Positions 1-5,476 of a stretch of DNA of 5,476 nt are shown one piece after another. The stretch spans positions 1-5,476 of the forward strand of contig JAUYDO010000280.1 in assembly GCA_030691835.1 (NCBI GenBank). The letters run 5' to 3'. The notes below the pieces were generated by a model. That model saw nothing but the letters and a program-made list of their open reading frames with translations, was not told the origin of the DNA and did no database searches. Both the position numbers and the translations under genes were made by a program. Position 1 is the stretch's first letter. Each line of letters starts with the position of its first letter. The DNA is from Dehalococcoidia bacterium (GTDB lineage: Bacteria > Chloroflexota > Dehalococcoidia > Dehalococcoidales > UBA3254).

Positions 1-720
1 GGATATCGATACGGAAGACCTGTTTGTATAGATAATCGCCACGCCGTCCATTCCGCCGACCATGTCACCCATTATCTCCGTGGTGACTCCGTCGTCACCG
101 GAGACGCCGAAGCGCTGGTCAATAATCTCCTGGGTAAGCTCGATAGCCTCCTTGACCGCCAGGGCAACGTGCTCCGGCTTCGGCTCTTTGCGGAAGCCGG
201 TCTTTGCCGCCAGCGGCGAGTTCACACCGTCAGCCAGCAGGACAACCTTGGCCTGGACTTCACCGTCCTTTCTACCCGTGACCACGCCGGTTACCGCACC
301 ATCTTTGCCTCTCAGCAGGTCGACAACCACGGTGCCGGGCACGATGAGCGCGCCCTTCTTGCGCGCCTGCTCGGCGTACCAGCGGTCGAACTTCGCCCTG
401 CCGACGGTGAAGACGTTATATTTCCGGTCACTCGCGAAAGCCTTATCTCGGTAGCCGATGCTCATGCCGCCGTCTTTGGACAGATACCAGATTCTTGACT
501 CGATGATATTGCGCTCTATGGGGCAGTTAAGCTTGGGATAGTCGGGGAGCACCTGCGCCAGGTTGTGACCGTAGAGCACGCCGCCGGACATATTCTTGGC
601 GCCCGGGTACTCGCCGCGCTCGAAGACAACGGTCTTTACGCCGGCGCCGGCGAGGATACAGGCGGCAGAGATACCGGCGGGACCGGCTCCGACTATGGCT
701 ACGTCAAAGGACTCGTTCAT
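1..720 (-). CDS. fixC: FixC-like FAD-dependent oxidoreductase (ETF:quinone oxidoreductase family), C-terminus outside window
   Basis: This is the N-terminal 240 residues of a flavoprotein that should accept electrons from the EtfBA dimer encoded just upstream and pass them to quinone or a partner ferredoxin. The frame is open to the window edge. Seen: a Rossmann FAD-binding motif GAGPAG at residues 11-16 after the beta strand DVAIV, the acidic ribose-binding residue E34 in FERG, the FixC-typical stretch PGAKNMSGGVLYGH (39-52), and a second FAD motif around ADGVNSPLA (163-171). VALAVKEAIEL (185-195) also matches FixC proteins. Family members are about 430 residues, so a little under half is missing. 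The ATG at 720-718 overlaps the etfA stop in an ATGA junction (4-nt overlap), which implies translational coupling; a GGGAG about 9 nt upstream may help. A FixX-type ferredoxin gene would be expected further downstream but is not visible. Related geranylgeranyl reductase-type flavoproteins are the alternative; gene order favours FixC. Confidence 0.88.
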   Translation of the reverse strand, partial: MNESFDVAIVGAGPAGISAACILAGAGVKTVVFERGEYPGAKNMSGGVLYGHNLAQVLPDYPKLNCPIERNIIESRIWYLSKDGGMSIGYRDKAFASDRKYNVFTVGRAKFDRWYAEQARKKGALIVPGTVVVDLLRGKDGAVTGVVTGRKDGEVQAKVVLLADGVNSPLAAKTGFRKEPKPEHVALAVKEAIELTQEIIDQRFGVSGDDGVTTEIMGDMVGGMDGVAIIYTNRSSVSIS

Positions 721-1982
721 AGCTTAGCACTCCCGGCTTTCAGGGTGGGAACTCTTGCCTTGATGCCCTCGATAAGCTGTGGCACAACCTGTGCATAGTC
801 CCCGATGATGGGGTAGTCCGCTATCTGCATCATGGGCGCGTGGCGGTCGGTGTTAATGGCGATTATCCTCTCCGAGCCCTGCATACCGACCAGGTGCTGT
901 ACCGCGCCGGATACCGCCACCCCGATGTAGAGCTTGGGCGCGACCGTTTTGCCCGTCTGCCCAACCTGCCTCACGTAGGGAAGGAAACCAGCCTGCACCA
1001 CCGGGCGGGAGCAGGCTACAGTGCCGCCGAGGAGATGTGCCAGCCCCTCGAGCATGGGGAAATACTGGCTGTTGCAGGCTCCCTTGCCTATGACAACGAG
1101 CACCGGCACTCTGGCGATATCCACCTCGCCCACATCGGAAGCCCTGGGGATGAAATCGATTATGCTGGGCAGAGGGTCGGTGTAGCCCTCGAACTCCACC
1201 ATGCGTATCTCGCCCCGGCGCGCCGGGTCTTTTTTGGGCATCTTCATGACCATGGGTCTCACCGTGCTCATCTGCGGTCGGTGATTGCGGCAGAGGATGG
1301 TTGCCATGATGTTGCCGCCGAAGGTGGGACGGGTCATCATGAGCAGTCGCTGTTCCTTGTCTATATCAAGACCGGTGCAGTCAGCGGTCAGCCCGGTCTC
1401 GATGATGGTGGCGACCACGCTGGACACGTCTCTGCCCAACGGCGTGGCGCCGATAAGGACTATCTCCGGCTTCACCTCGTTACAGAGCTGGACCAGGGCT
1501 TTGCCGTAGACCTTGGGCAGGTACATCTTGAGCAGGGGATTGTCCATCACGTACACGACATCACAGCCGTAGGCGATGGCTTCCTTCGCGATAGCCTCCG
1601 TGCTCACGCCGGGCAGGAACCCCAGCACCTGGACACCCAGCTTTTCCGCAAGCTCCCTGGCTTTGCCCATCAGCTCCCATGAGACATCGGCGGCTCTGCC
1701 GTCATGCGTCTCTACGAATACCGCCACTCCCTTATACTCGGCAAGCGCCGGTTTCTGAGCTACCGCCGCCTTCTTCTTGCGGGGCTTCTCAAACAGGATG
1801 CAGTTAGCCGGGCAGACATCTACGCACTTGCCGCACCCGATGCAGAGCTCCGGGTCAATCTTGGCGACCCCGCCCACCATCTCTATAGCTTTGGTGGGGC
1901 ACTCGCCGATACATATCTGACAGCCGATGCACTTATCTGGAATTATATCGGCTATGTCTTTGCCTTTAAGGTTCTTGGGCAT
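717..1982 (-). CDS. etfA: Electron transfer flavoprotein alpha subunit with N-terminal 2x[4Fe-4S] ferredoxin domain
   Basis: Alpha (FixB-type) subunit of an ETF heterodimer, 421 residues; about 100 longer than classical EtfA (about 310-330). The extra length is an N-terminal bacterial-type ferredoxin domain with two complete CxxCxxCxxxCP motifs: cysteines 18, 21, 24, 28 and 47, 50, 53, 57. A basic linker (KPRKKK, 66-71) leads to the ETF N-terminal fold from about residue 85. The C-terminal FAD domain is intact: GKGACNS, a PYVRQVGQTGKTV segment (QTGKT at 342-346) and the ETF-alpha signature LYIGVAVSGAVQH (351-363) followed by GM and IIAIN. The protein should be cytoplasmic, binding FAD plus two cubane clusters. 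Its ATG lies one base after the etfB stop (TAGTATG), preceded by AAAGGA 4 nt upstream, and its TGA overlaps the fixC start. Ferredoxin-fused EtfA proteins are known in anaerobes. Whether this one bifurcates electrons is inference. Confidence 0.95.
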   Translation of the reverse strand: MPKNLKGKDIADIIPDKCIGCQICIGECPTKAIEMVGGVAKIDPELCIGCGKCVDVCPANCILFEKPRKKKAAVAQKPALAEYKGVAVFVETHDGRAADVSWELMGKARELAEKLGVQVLGFLPGVSTEAIAKEAIAYGCDVVYVMDNPLLKMYLPKVYGKALVQLCNEVKPEIVLIGATPLGRDVSSVVATIIETGLTADCTGLDIDKEQRLLMMTRPTFGGNIMATILCRNHRPQMSTVRPMVMKMPKKDPARRGEIRMVEFEGYTDPLPSIIDFIPRASDVGEVDIARVPVLVVIGKGACNSQYFPMLEGLAHLLGGTVACSRPVVQAGFLPYVRQVGQTGKTVAPKLYIGVAVSGAVQHLVGMQGSERIIAINTDRHAPMMQIADYPIIGDYAQVVPQLIEGIKARVPTLKAGSAKL

Positions 1983-1983
1983 A

Positions 1984-2826
1984 CTATCCTTTGTTCTCGC
2001 TCTTCAGCACTTCGGCCAGTATGGCTGAATCGTTCTTGAAAATGGTGTCCAGGAAGCCCTGGACCGCCTGCTCTTTGTTTGCCGCCGCATCGAACGGAGC
2101 GCCGCCTTTCCGCGGCGCCGGGGCGAATATCTGTTTCACCGATGTCGGCGAACCCTTGAGTCCAAGGGTCTCCGCCGGAACACCCAGCTCTTTCGCGCCC
2201 CAGACCTTCACCTCCTGCCTGAGGGAGCGCACCAGCTCCGGCAGTGTGGCATACCTGGGGGCGCCAAGCTCTAGCTCGACGCTGAGCAAGGCGGGCAAGC
2301 TACCCTCGATTACCTGACAGCCGCCCTCTATCTCCCGCCTGACGGTGATGGTGTTCTTCGCGGCGTCCACTTTCAAAATCTCGGAGACATAGGTGAACTG
2401 GTTGTAGCCCAGCCGCGTGGCGACGCCGGGACCCGTCTGTGCCGTGTCGCCGTCAATTGCCTGCTTGCCGCAGATGATGAGGTCGACCGGCTCGGTTTCG
2501 CTGAGCTTCTTCACCGCGGAGGCGAGGGTGTGGCTGGTCGCCAGCGTGTCGGCGCCGGCGAACGCCCTGTCCGAAAGCAGGACGGCATCGGTAGCGCCGA
2601 TGGACAGGCACTCTCTCAGGGCGGAGTCAGCCTGCGGCGGTCCCATGGTGATGACGGTTATCTTGCCGCTGTACTTCTCAACGAGTTTTACCGCCGCCTC
2701 AACGGCTACGACGTCGTAGGGGTTACAGATGGATTCCACGCCGGAGCGGATGAGGGTGTTCGTTTCCGGGTCTATCTTGACCTGCGTGGTATCAGGGACC
2801 TGCTTGATACAACAAACAATGTGCAT
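1984..2826 (-). CDS. etfB: Electron transfer flavoprotein beta subunit (FixA type)
   Basis: Beta subunit of the ETF heterodimer, 280 residues, first gene of the etfB-etfA-fixC operon. The N-terminus MHIVCCIKQVPDTTQVKID is the canonical EtfB/FixA start, which fixes the start codon. Further family landmarks are NPYD (35-38), GADTLATS (91-98) and the nucleotide-binding loop CGKQAIDGDTAQTGP (119-133), then LPALLSVE and PRYATLP (190-196). The length and the IDGD form of the loop resemble FixA and the EtfB subunits of FixABCX/CarDE-type complexes more than the mitochondrial-type protein, as I recall those families; that points to a flavin site able to take NADH but does not prove it. The ATG is preceded by a consensus promoter and a very short leader with no good Shine-Dalgarno sequence. 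The stop is TAG, one base before the etfA ATG. Confidence 0.95.
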   Translation of the reverse strand: MHIVCCIKQVPDTTQVKIDPETNTLIRSGVESICNPYDVVAVEAAVKLVEKYSGKITVITMGPPQADSALRECLSIGATDAVLLSDRAFAGADTLATSHTLASAVKKLSETEPVDLIICGKQAIDGDTAQTGPGVATRLGYNQFTYVSEILKVDAAKNTITVRREIEGGCQVIEGSLPALLSVELELGAPRYATLPELVRSLRQEVKVWGAKELGVPAETLGLKGSPTSVKQIFAPAPRKGGAPFDAAANKEQAVQGFLDTIFKNDSAILAEVLKSENKG

Positions 2827-2848
2827 TTTAAGTCACAACCAACCTGCT

Positions 2849-2877
2849 ATTATAAAGAAAACTTACTGGCAAATCAA
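2849..2877 (-). promoter_or_regulatory. Sigma-70-type promoter of the etfBA-fixC operon
   Basis: Reading the minus strand, a TTGATT -35 box (2877-2872) and a perfect TATAAT -10 box (2854-2849) are separated by 17 bp. Transcription would start near 2842, giving an mRNA leader of only about 15 nt before the etfB ATG at 2826. The leader GGTTGGTTGTGACTTAAA has no clear Shine-Dalgarno sequence. This promoter lies after the palindromic repeat and so makes the etf operon independent of tauE transcription. Confidence 0.7.
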
Positions 2878-2944
2878 TATGCGTATGCGTGCGGCGTTCT
2901 GAAAGGGGAAAACCACAAATTCCAAGCACTAAATTACCACCTAA

Positions 2945-3046
2945 GTGTCATTCTCGCGGAAGCGGGAATCCAGGGTTAGGAGTGGAAGTCTGGATTCTCG
3001 GCTCCCCCGACTCGGAGTCGAGGGCAGGCAAGCCCGAGAATGACAC
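2945..3046. repeat. Compound palindromic repeat element (REP/BIME- or MITE-like) with 12-bp inverted ends
   Basis: A 102-bp element is bounded by perfect 12-bp inverted repeats, GTGTCATTCTCG (2945-2956) and CGAGAATGACAC (3035-3046). Inside are two hairpin units facing each other. Unit one pairs ATTCTCGC (2950-2957) with GCGGGAAT (2962-2969) over a GGAA loop, with one G-T pair. Unit two pairs ATTCTCGG (2994-3001) with CCGAGAAT (3034-3041) and holds a small palindrome, CGACTC-G-GAGTCG (3008-3020). The units are also joined by GAATCCAG/CTGGATTC (2966-2973 with 2990-2997). The 'GTCATTCnCG...GGGAATCCAG' style is that of dispersed intergenic repeats found in many bacterial genomes. There is no ORF, no obvious target duplication and no transposase. 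It lies 13 bp past the tauE stop and could stabilise or end that transcript. Copy number in the genome cannot be judged from one window. Confidence 0.75.
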
Positions 3047-3059
3047 CGTGACGCCCTCC

Positions 3060-3884
3060 CTAAAACGGTAAGCCCAGCCACTGGAATACGCCAAGCATCT
3101 TGAGTCCCATGATGAATGTTATTGCGGAGAAGACGTAGTTCAACTGCTTTGCGGGCATTCTGTGCGCCGCCGCGGCGCCGAAGCGCGCCATCCCGATACT
3201 GCTGACACTGAGGATGAAAAACGATACCAGGTTGACGTAGCCCAGGGAATACGGCGGTAAATCCGGCACTTTCATGCCATTGACTATATAGCCGATAGCG
3301 CCGCCGCTGGCGGTGAGAAGCATCATAGCCAGCGAGGTGGCGATGGCGGTGTGCATCTTGAACCTGAGACCCAGCACCATTATCGGCACCAGTAAAATCC
3401 CGCCTCCTACTCCCAGGATGCCGGTCAGAATGCCCAGAGGTAGGGCTATAGCGACCCAGAGCCAGAGGTTGTCCCTGACCTCCTGCTCAACCGGCGAGAT
3501 TTTGGCGGTGACCATCCTGATTGAAACGCCTACGGCTATTACGCCGAATGCCATTCTGAGCACTACGCCGGGGATATTGGCGGCGATGGTCGCTCCAGTG
3601 TAGCTTCCGATGAAGGTGAATATGCCCATGAAGATGGCGGCTCGCCACCAGACCGCCCTCTTTTTATGGTGTGCCCAGGCGCCGCTGGCGGCGGTTGGCA
3701 AAATGGCCAGCAATGTGGTGCCAAAAGCCATCTTCGTCGCTATATCGCTGGGAAGCCCCATCGAAGAGTAGACCATGTATTGCACCGGTGCCATCAAAAA
3801 ACCGCCGCCCAGCCCGAGCATACCGGCGGCGAAACCGACGATTATCCCGGTGACCAGCAGGATAAGGATGTGCTCGATTCCCAT
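3060..3884 (-). CDS. TauE/SafE family membrane permease (putative sulfite/organosulfonate or other anion exporter)
   Basis: Integral membrane protein of 274 residues, the usual size for this family (about 250-280). It is hydrophobic throughout, with roughly eight membrane-spanning stretches (for example about 5-30, 48-66, 80-101, 105-124, 141-170, 178-201, 215-233 and 250-270). The family's internal duplication is clear: GMLGLGGGFLMAP (21-33) recurs as GILGVGGGILLVP (155-167), and ATKMAFGTTLLA (49-60) as HTAIATSLAMMLL (178-190). Characterised members export sulfite, sulfoacetate or similar anions, but the family is broad and the substrate cannot be read from sequence. The ATG directly follows the TAG of the thiamine-binding gene (TAGATG), with GGAG 12 nt upstream, so it is probably translated by coupling. 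The stop is TAG, closely followed by the palindromic repeat. The family call is firm; the sulfite role is only family inference. Confidence 0.92.
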   Translation of the reverse strand: MGIEHILILLVTGIIVGFAAGMLGLGGGFLMAPVQYMVYSSMGLPSDIATKMAFGTTLLAILPTAASGAWAHHKKRAVWWRAAIFMGIFTFIGSYTGATIAANIPGVVLRMAFGVIAVGVSIRMVTAKISPVEQEVRDNLWLWVAIALPLGILTGILGVGGGILLVPIMVLGLRFKMHTAIATSLAMMLLTASGGAIGYIVNGMKVPDLPPYSLGYVNLVSFFILSVSSIGMARFGAAAAHRMPAKQLNYVFSAITFIMGLKMLGVFQWLGLPF

Positions 3885-4196
3885 CTAGCTATCGTGCTCC
3901 AGAGCCTGCTTCAGCGACTCTACCTTCTTTTCTGCTGTTGAGGGTTTGTCCCGTCTATCGTCTATCTTGATTACTGTGTAGACGCGCAGTGCCCCGGCGT
4001 CTATAACCGACTGGTGCATCCTTTTAATCACGTCAAACAGCCGGTCAAGGTCGCCCTCGATGATGGTTCCCATACCGGTCAAGGTGTAGCTTACATCCTT
4101 TTCGCGCTCCAGCACCTTGACCGCCTGAGCCACGTACCGGCTCACCGATGTGTTTCCCGTGCCGATTGGTACTACGGAAACCTCAGCCAGCGCCAT
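3885..4196 (-). CDS. MTH1187 family thiamine-binding protein (UPF0045/DUF77)
   Basis: Small soluble protein of 103 residues matching the MTH1187/YqgV family, which has a ferredoxin-like alpha/beta fold, forms oligomers and binds thiamine in characterised members. Seen: VVPIGTGNTSVS (8-19), the central GMGTIIEGDL (41-50) and the C-terminal KIDDRRDKP (77-85), all family hallmarks; full family length, no signal peptide, so cytoplasmic. The start is well supported: AAGGAGG lies 6 nt before the ATG. It is first in a two-gene operon with the TauE/SafE permease, whose ATG touches this gene's TAG. The physiological role of the family (thiamine carrier, buffer or sensor) is unsettled. The pairing with a permease suggests a link to thiamine or a sulfur compound, but that is inference. 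Confidence 0.93.
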   Translation of the reverse strand: MALAEVSVVPIGTGNTSVSRYVAQAVKVLEREKDVSYTLTGMGTIIEGDLDRLFDVIKRMHQSVIDAGALRVYTVIKIDDRRDKPSTAEKKVESLKQALEHDS

Positions 4197-4202
4197 CTTC
4201 AG

Positions 4203-4209
4203 CCTCCTT
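4203..4209 (-). promoter_or_regulatory. Strong Shine-Dalgarno site of the thiamine-binding protein gene
   Basis: AAGGAGG on the minus strand, 6 nt before the ATG at 4196. It fixes the start codon and contrasts with the weak initiation signal of etfB. Confidence 0.85.
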
Positions 4210-4246
4210 GTCAGGTCCGATGCCCGGTATTATGAGTCTGACCAAA

Positions 4247-4275
4247 ATCATATGGTATAAACGCGGGTGAGTCAA
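4247..4275 (-). promoter_or_regulatory. Sigma-70-type promoter of the thiamine-binding/TauE operon
   Basis: On the minus strand a TTGACT -35 box (4275-4270) and a TATGAT -10 box (4252-4247) are 17 bp apart, each one mismatch from consensus. The start point would be near 4240, giving a leader of about 44 nt ending in a strong Shine-Dalgarno site. This leader is too short for a TPP riboswitch. It can form only a small GTCAG/CTGAC stem (4210-4214 with 4238-4242), whose relevance is doubtful. Confidence 0.65.
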
Positions 4276-4293
4276 GGCGAGACGGCACTTCTC

Positions 4294-4322
4294 TTGAACG
4301 GAAAGTCATGATGTGATATTAT
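4294..4322 (+). promoter_or_regulatory. Sigma-70-type promoter of the sucC-like gene
   Basis: A TTGAAC -35 box (4294-4299) and a TATTAT -10 box (4317-4322) are 17 bp apart, with a TGN extended -10 element at 4314-4316. The predicted start is near 4329, about 54 nt before the sucC ATG. A perfect TATAAT at 4345-4350 is a second possible -10 box but has no recognisable -35 box at the right distance. The -35 box here lies 18 bp from that of the divergent promoter, so one bound regulator could affect both. Confidence 0.6.
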
Positions 4323-4382
4323 ACTTTGGGTATTCGGGGTGAGCTATAATCATGTTATTTTCCGCAAGGAGAAAGGGGGAAA

Positions 4383-5476
4383 ATGAAGCTCTTTGAGTAC
4401 GAAGCCAAGAATATACTTCAGAAGTACGGCATAGCCGTCCCCAGAGGCAAAATCGCTAAGACCGCCAGCGAAGCATCAGCCATAGCCGGGGAGATTGGTA
4501 AACCCGTTTTCTTGAAGTCCCAGATTCTGGTCTCCGGCAGAGGTAAGGCGGGAGGCATCCAGCCTGCGAGCAATGCCGCTGAAGCGGAGAAAATAGCCGG
4601 AAACCTCATCGGCAAGAAGATTAAGGACATCCTTGTCGGCACTTTGCTGGTTGAGGAGAAGCTGGACCTGGCGGAACAGCTCTACGCCTCGGTAACGGTG
4701 GACAGGCAAGCCAAGTGCTTCGTGGTGCTGGCGTCTACCGCCGGTGGTGTTGATATCGAAGAGGTGGCTCGCGTCACCCCGGCGAAGATATCGCGCTTCC
4801 GGGTCGACCCTATCGTCGGCTTGAGCGACGCCGATGCGGCGAAGATTGTGAGCGGCTTCAAGCTCAGCAAAGATGACGCCGCTAAATTCGCTTCGGTGCT
4901 GAAAACCCTTTACAAGGCGGCTGTTGAGTGGGACGCCGAGCTTGTTGAGATTAACCCGCTGGCAAAGACAAAGTCAGGCGACTTCATAGCGGCTGACGCC
5001 AGGATGATAGTTGATGACAACGCCGTCTTCAGGCACACGGAGCTTGCGGAGAGAAGCCTGCAGAGGGAAGAGGACACTCCCAGGGAGGCGGAAGCCAGGA
5101 AGAAGAAGCTGGCTTACGTAGACCTTGATGGAGATATCGGCATTATCGGCAACGGCGCTGGATTGGTCATGGCTACGCTGGACCTGGTCCAGCACTTCGG
5201 CGGCAAGCCAGCCAACTTCCTCGATATAGGCGGCGGCGCTCAGGTAGAGGTCATAAGGGACGGCGTCGTGCTGGTTATGTCCAAGCCGGAGGTCAAGGGC
5301 GTATTGATAAACATCCTCGGCGGCATAACCAGGTGCGACCTGGTGGCACAGGGCGTGGTGGAAGGGCTAAAGGCGGCTCCGGTGAAGAAGCCCATCGCGG
5401 TAAGGATGATGGGCACCAACGAGAAGGAAGGCGAAGAGATACTGCGCCAGAACGGTATCGGAAGCTATCCCGATAT
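4383..5476 (+). CDS. sucC: Succinate-CoA ligase (ADP-forming) beta subunit, C-terminus outside window
   Basis: Beta subunit of succinyl-CoA synthetase, which interconverts succinyl-CoA and succinate with NTP formation in the oxidative or reductive TCA cycle. The frame runs without a stop from ATG 4383 to the right edge: 364 codons of a family that is usually about 380-390, so only some 20 residues are missing. Seen: canonical N-terminus MKLFEYEAKNILQKYGI; ATP-grasp loop GRGKAGG (52-58); ASTAGGVDIE (117-126); metal-binding E189 and N191 in ELVEINP; D205 in DARMIVDDNAVFR; NGAGLVMATLD (257-267); FLDIGGGA (279-286); and GGITRCDL (313-320). The start has AAGGAG 11 nt upstream and a G-run nearer. 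A sucD gene is expected just downstream. SucC-like malate-CoA ligase (MtkA) or citryl-CoA synthetase large subunit cannot be fully excluded without the alpha subunit. Confidence 0.92.
   Translation, partial: MKLFEYEAKNILQKYGIAVPRGKIAKTASEASAIAGEIGKPVFLKSQILVSGRGKAGGIQPASNAAEAEKIAGNLIGKKIKDILVGTLLVEEKLDLAEQLYASVTVDRQAKCFVVLASTAGGVDIEEVARVTPAKISRFRVDPIVGLSDADAAKIVSGFKLSKDDAAKFASVLKTLYKAAVEWDAELVEINPLAKTKSGDFIAADARMIVDDNAVFRHTELAERSLQREEDTPREAEARKKKLAYVDLDGDIGIIGNGAGLVMATLDLVQHFGGKPANFLDIGGGAQVEVIRDGVVLVMSKPEVKGVLINILGGITRCDLVAQGVVEGLKAAPVKKPIAVRMMGTNEKEGEEILRQNGIGSYPD

Larger units (their letters stand above)
2827..3059. other. Intergenic region between tauE-family gene and etfB
   Basis: This 233-bp spacer holds the palindromic element (2945-3046) and the etf promoter (2849-2877). 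The AT-richer stretch between them (about 2878-2944) shows no supported gene, RNA motif or strong palindrome. No U-tract follows any hairpin in the direction of tauE transcription, so a classical intrinsic terminator is not evident. Confidence 0.7.
4197..4382. other. Divergent intergenic region between the thiamine-binding gene and sucC
   Basis: This 186-bp spacer holds two back-to-back promoters and the ribosome binding sites of both flanking genes. I see no ORF, small-RNA gene or clear operator palindrome in it. Confidence 0.7.

Noticed and set aside
62..798. Overlapping plus-strand open frames opposite fixC and the end of etfA
   Set aside because: They are complementary shadows of the FixC and EtfA frames. 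None has a credible ribosome binding site or recognisable motif.
840..1682. A 280-codon plus-strand open frame antisense to etfA
   Set aside because: It lies wholly within the well-supported etfA gene on the other strand. Its translation is rich in H, G and D without domain-like motifs, as expected for the mirror frame of a moderately GC-rich gene.
2945..3046. Intrinsic (Rho-independent) terminator for tauE
   Set aside because: The hairpins are strong, but no T-run follows them in the direction of minus-strand transcription, so I list the region as a repeat with only a possible terminating role.
2945..3046. CRISPR repeat fragment
   Set aside because: There is no regularly spaced direct repeat and there are no spacers; the repeated cores are inverted and belong to hairpins.
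2530..3071. Plus-strand open frames running across the start of etfB and through the palindromic repeat
   Set aside because: They cross the etfB N-terminus, its promoter and the repeat element; their protein sequence is just translated repeat and shows no family resemblance.
4197..4246. Possible TPP riboswitch before the thiamine-binding gene
   Set aside because: The predicted leader is about 44 nt, far shorter than the THI element, and the conserved CTGAGA-type core is absent.
4418..5195. Minus-strand open frames opposite sucC
   Set aside because: SucC motifs run continuously on the plus strand through this whole stretch; the minus-strand frames are shadows.

Overview
The window looks like ordinary chromosome from a moderately GC-rich bacterium, probably an anaerobe or a facultative one. 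The markers are a Fix-type electron-transfer flavoprotein cluster whose alpha subunit carries two [4Fe-4S] clusters, a small thiamine-binding protein next to a TauE/SafE permease, and a SucC-like CoA ligase. Promoters read as plain sigma-70/sigma-A hexamers. The gene set and protein style remind me of Dehalococcoidia (Chloroflexota) or related sediment anaerobes, but no marker gene here fixes the taxon, so that assignment is a low-confidence guess. No rRNA, tRNA, CRISPR array, phage or transposase gene is visible.

Layout. Minus strand, read right to left: a two-gene operon (MTH1187-type thiamine-binding protein, 4196-3885, then a TauE/SafE permease, 3884-3060) ends just before a roughly 100-bp palindromic repeat element (2945-3046). 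A separate promoter (2849-2877) then drives etfB (2826-1984), etfA (1982-717) and a FixC-like flavoprotein (720-1, cut by the window edge). Within each operon the genes abut or overlap by a few bases (TAGATG, TAGTATG and ATGA junctions), so translational coupling is likely. Plus strand: a SucC-like succinate-CoA ligase beta subunit starts at 4383 and runs off the right edge. It is divergent from the thiamine-binding gene across a 186-bp spacer holding two back-to-back promoters.

How it works together. EtfB and EtfA form a flavin heterodimer, and FixC is the expected membrane-facing flavoprotein (ETF:quinone oxidoreductase type). The two ferredoxin-type clusters fused to EtfA give the complex an internal iron-sulfur relay. 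The set could feed electrons from acyl-CoA or NADH oxidation to quinone, or it could bifurcate electrons toward ferredoxin; sequence alone does not decide. SucC belongs to the TCA or reductive-TCA succinate/succinyl-CoA step. The permease and thiamine-binding pair has no assigned joint role.

Nothing here is convincingly a new system. The points most worth a second look are the ferredoxin-fused EtfA, the tight TauE/thiamine-binding pair and the compound palindromic repeat.
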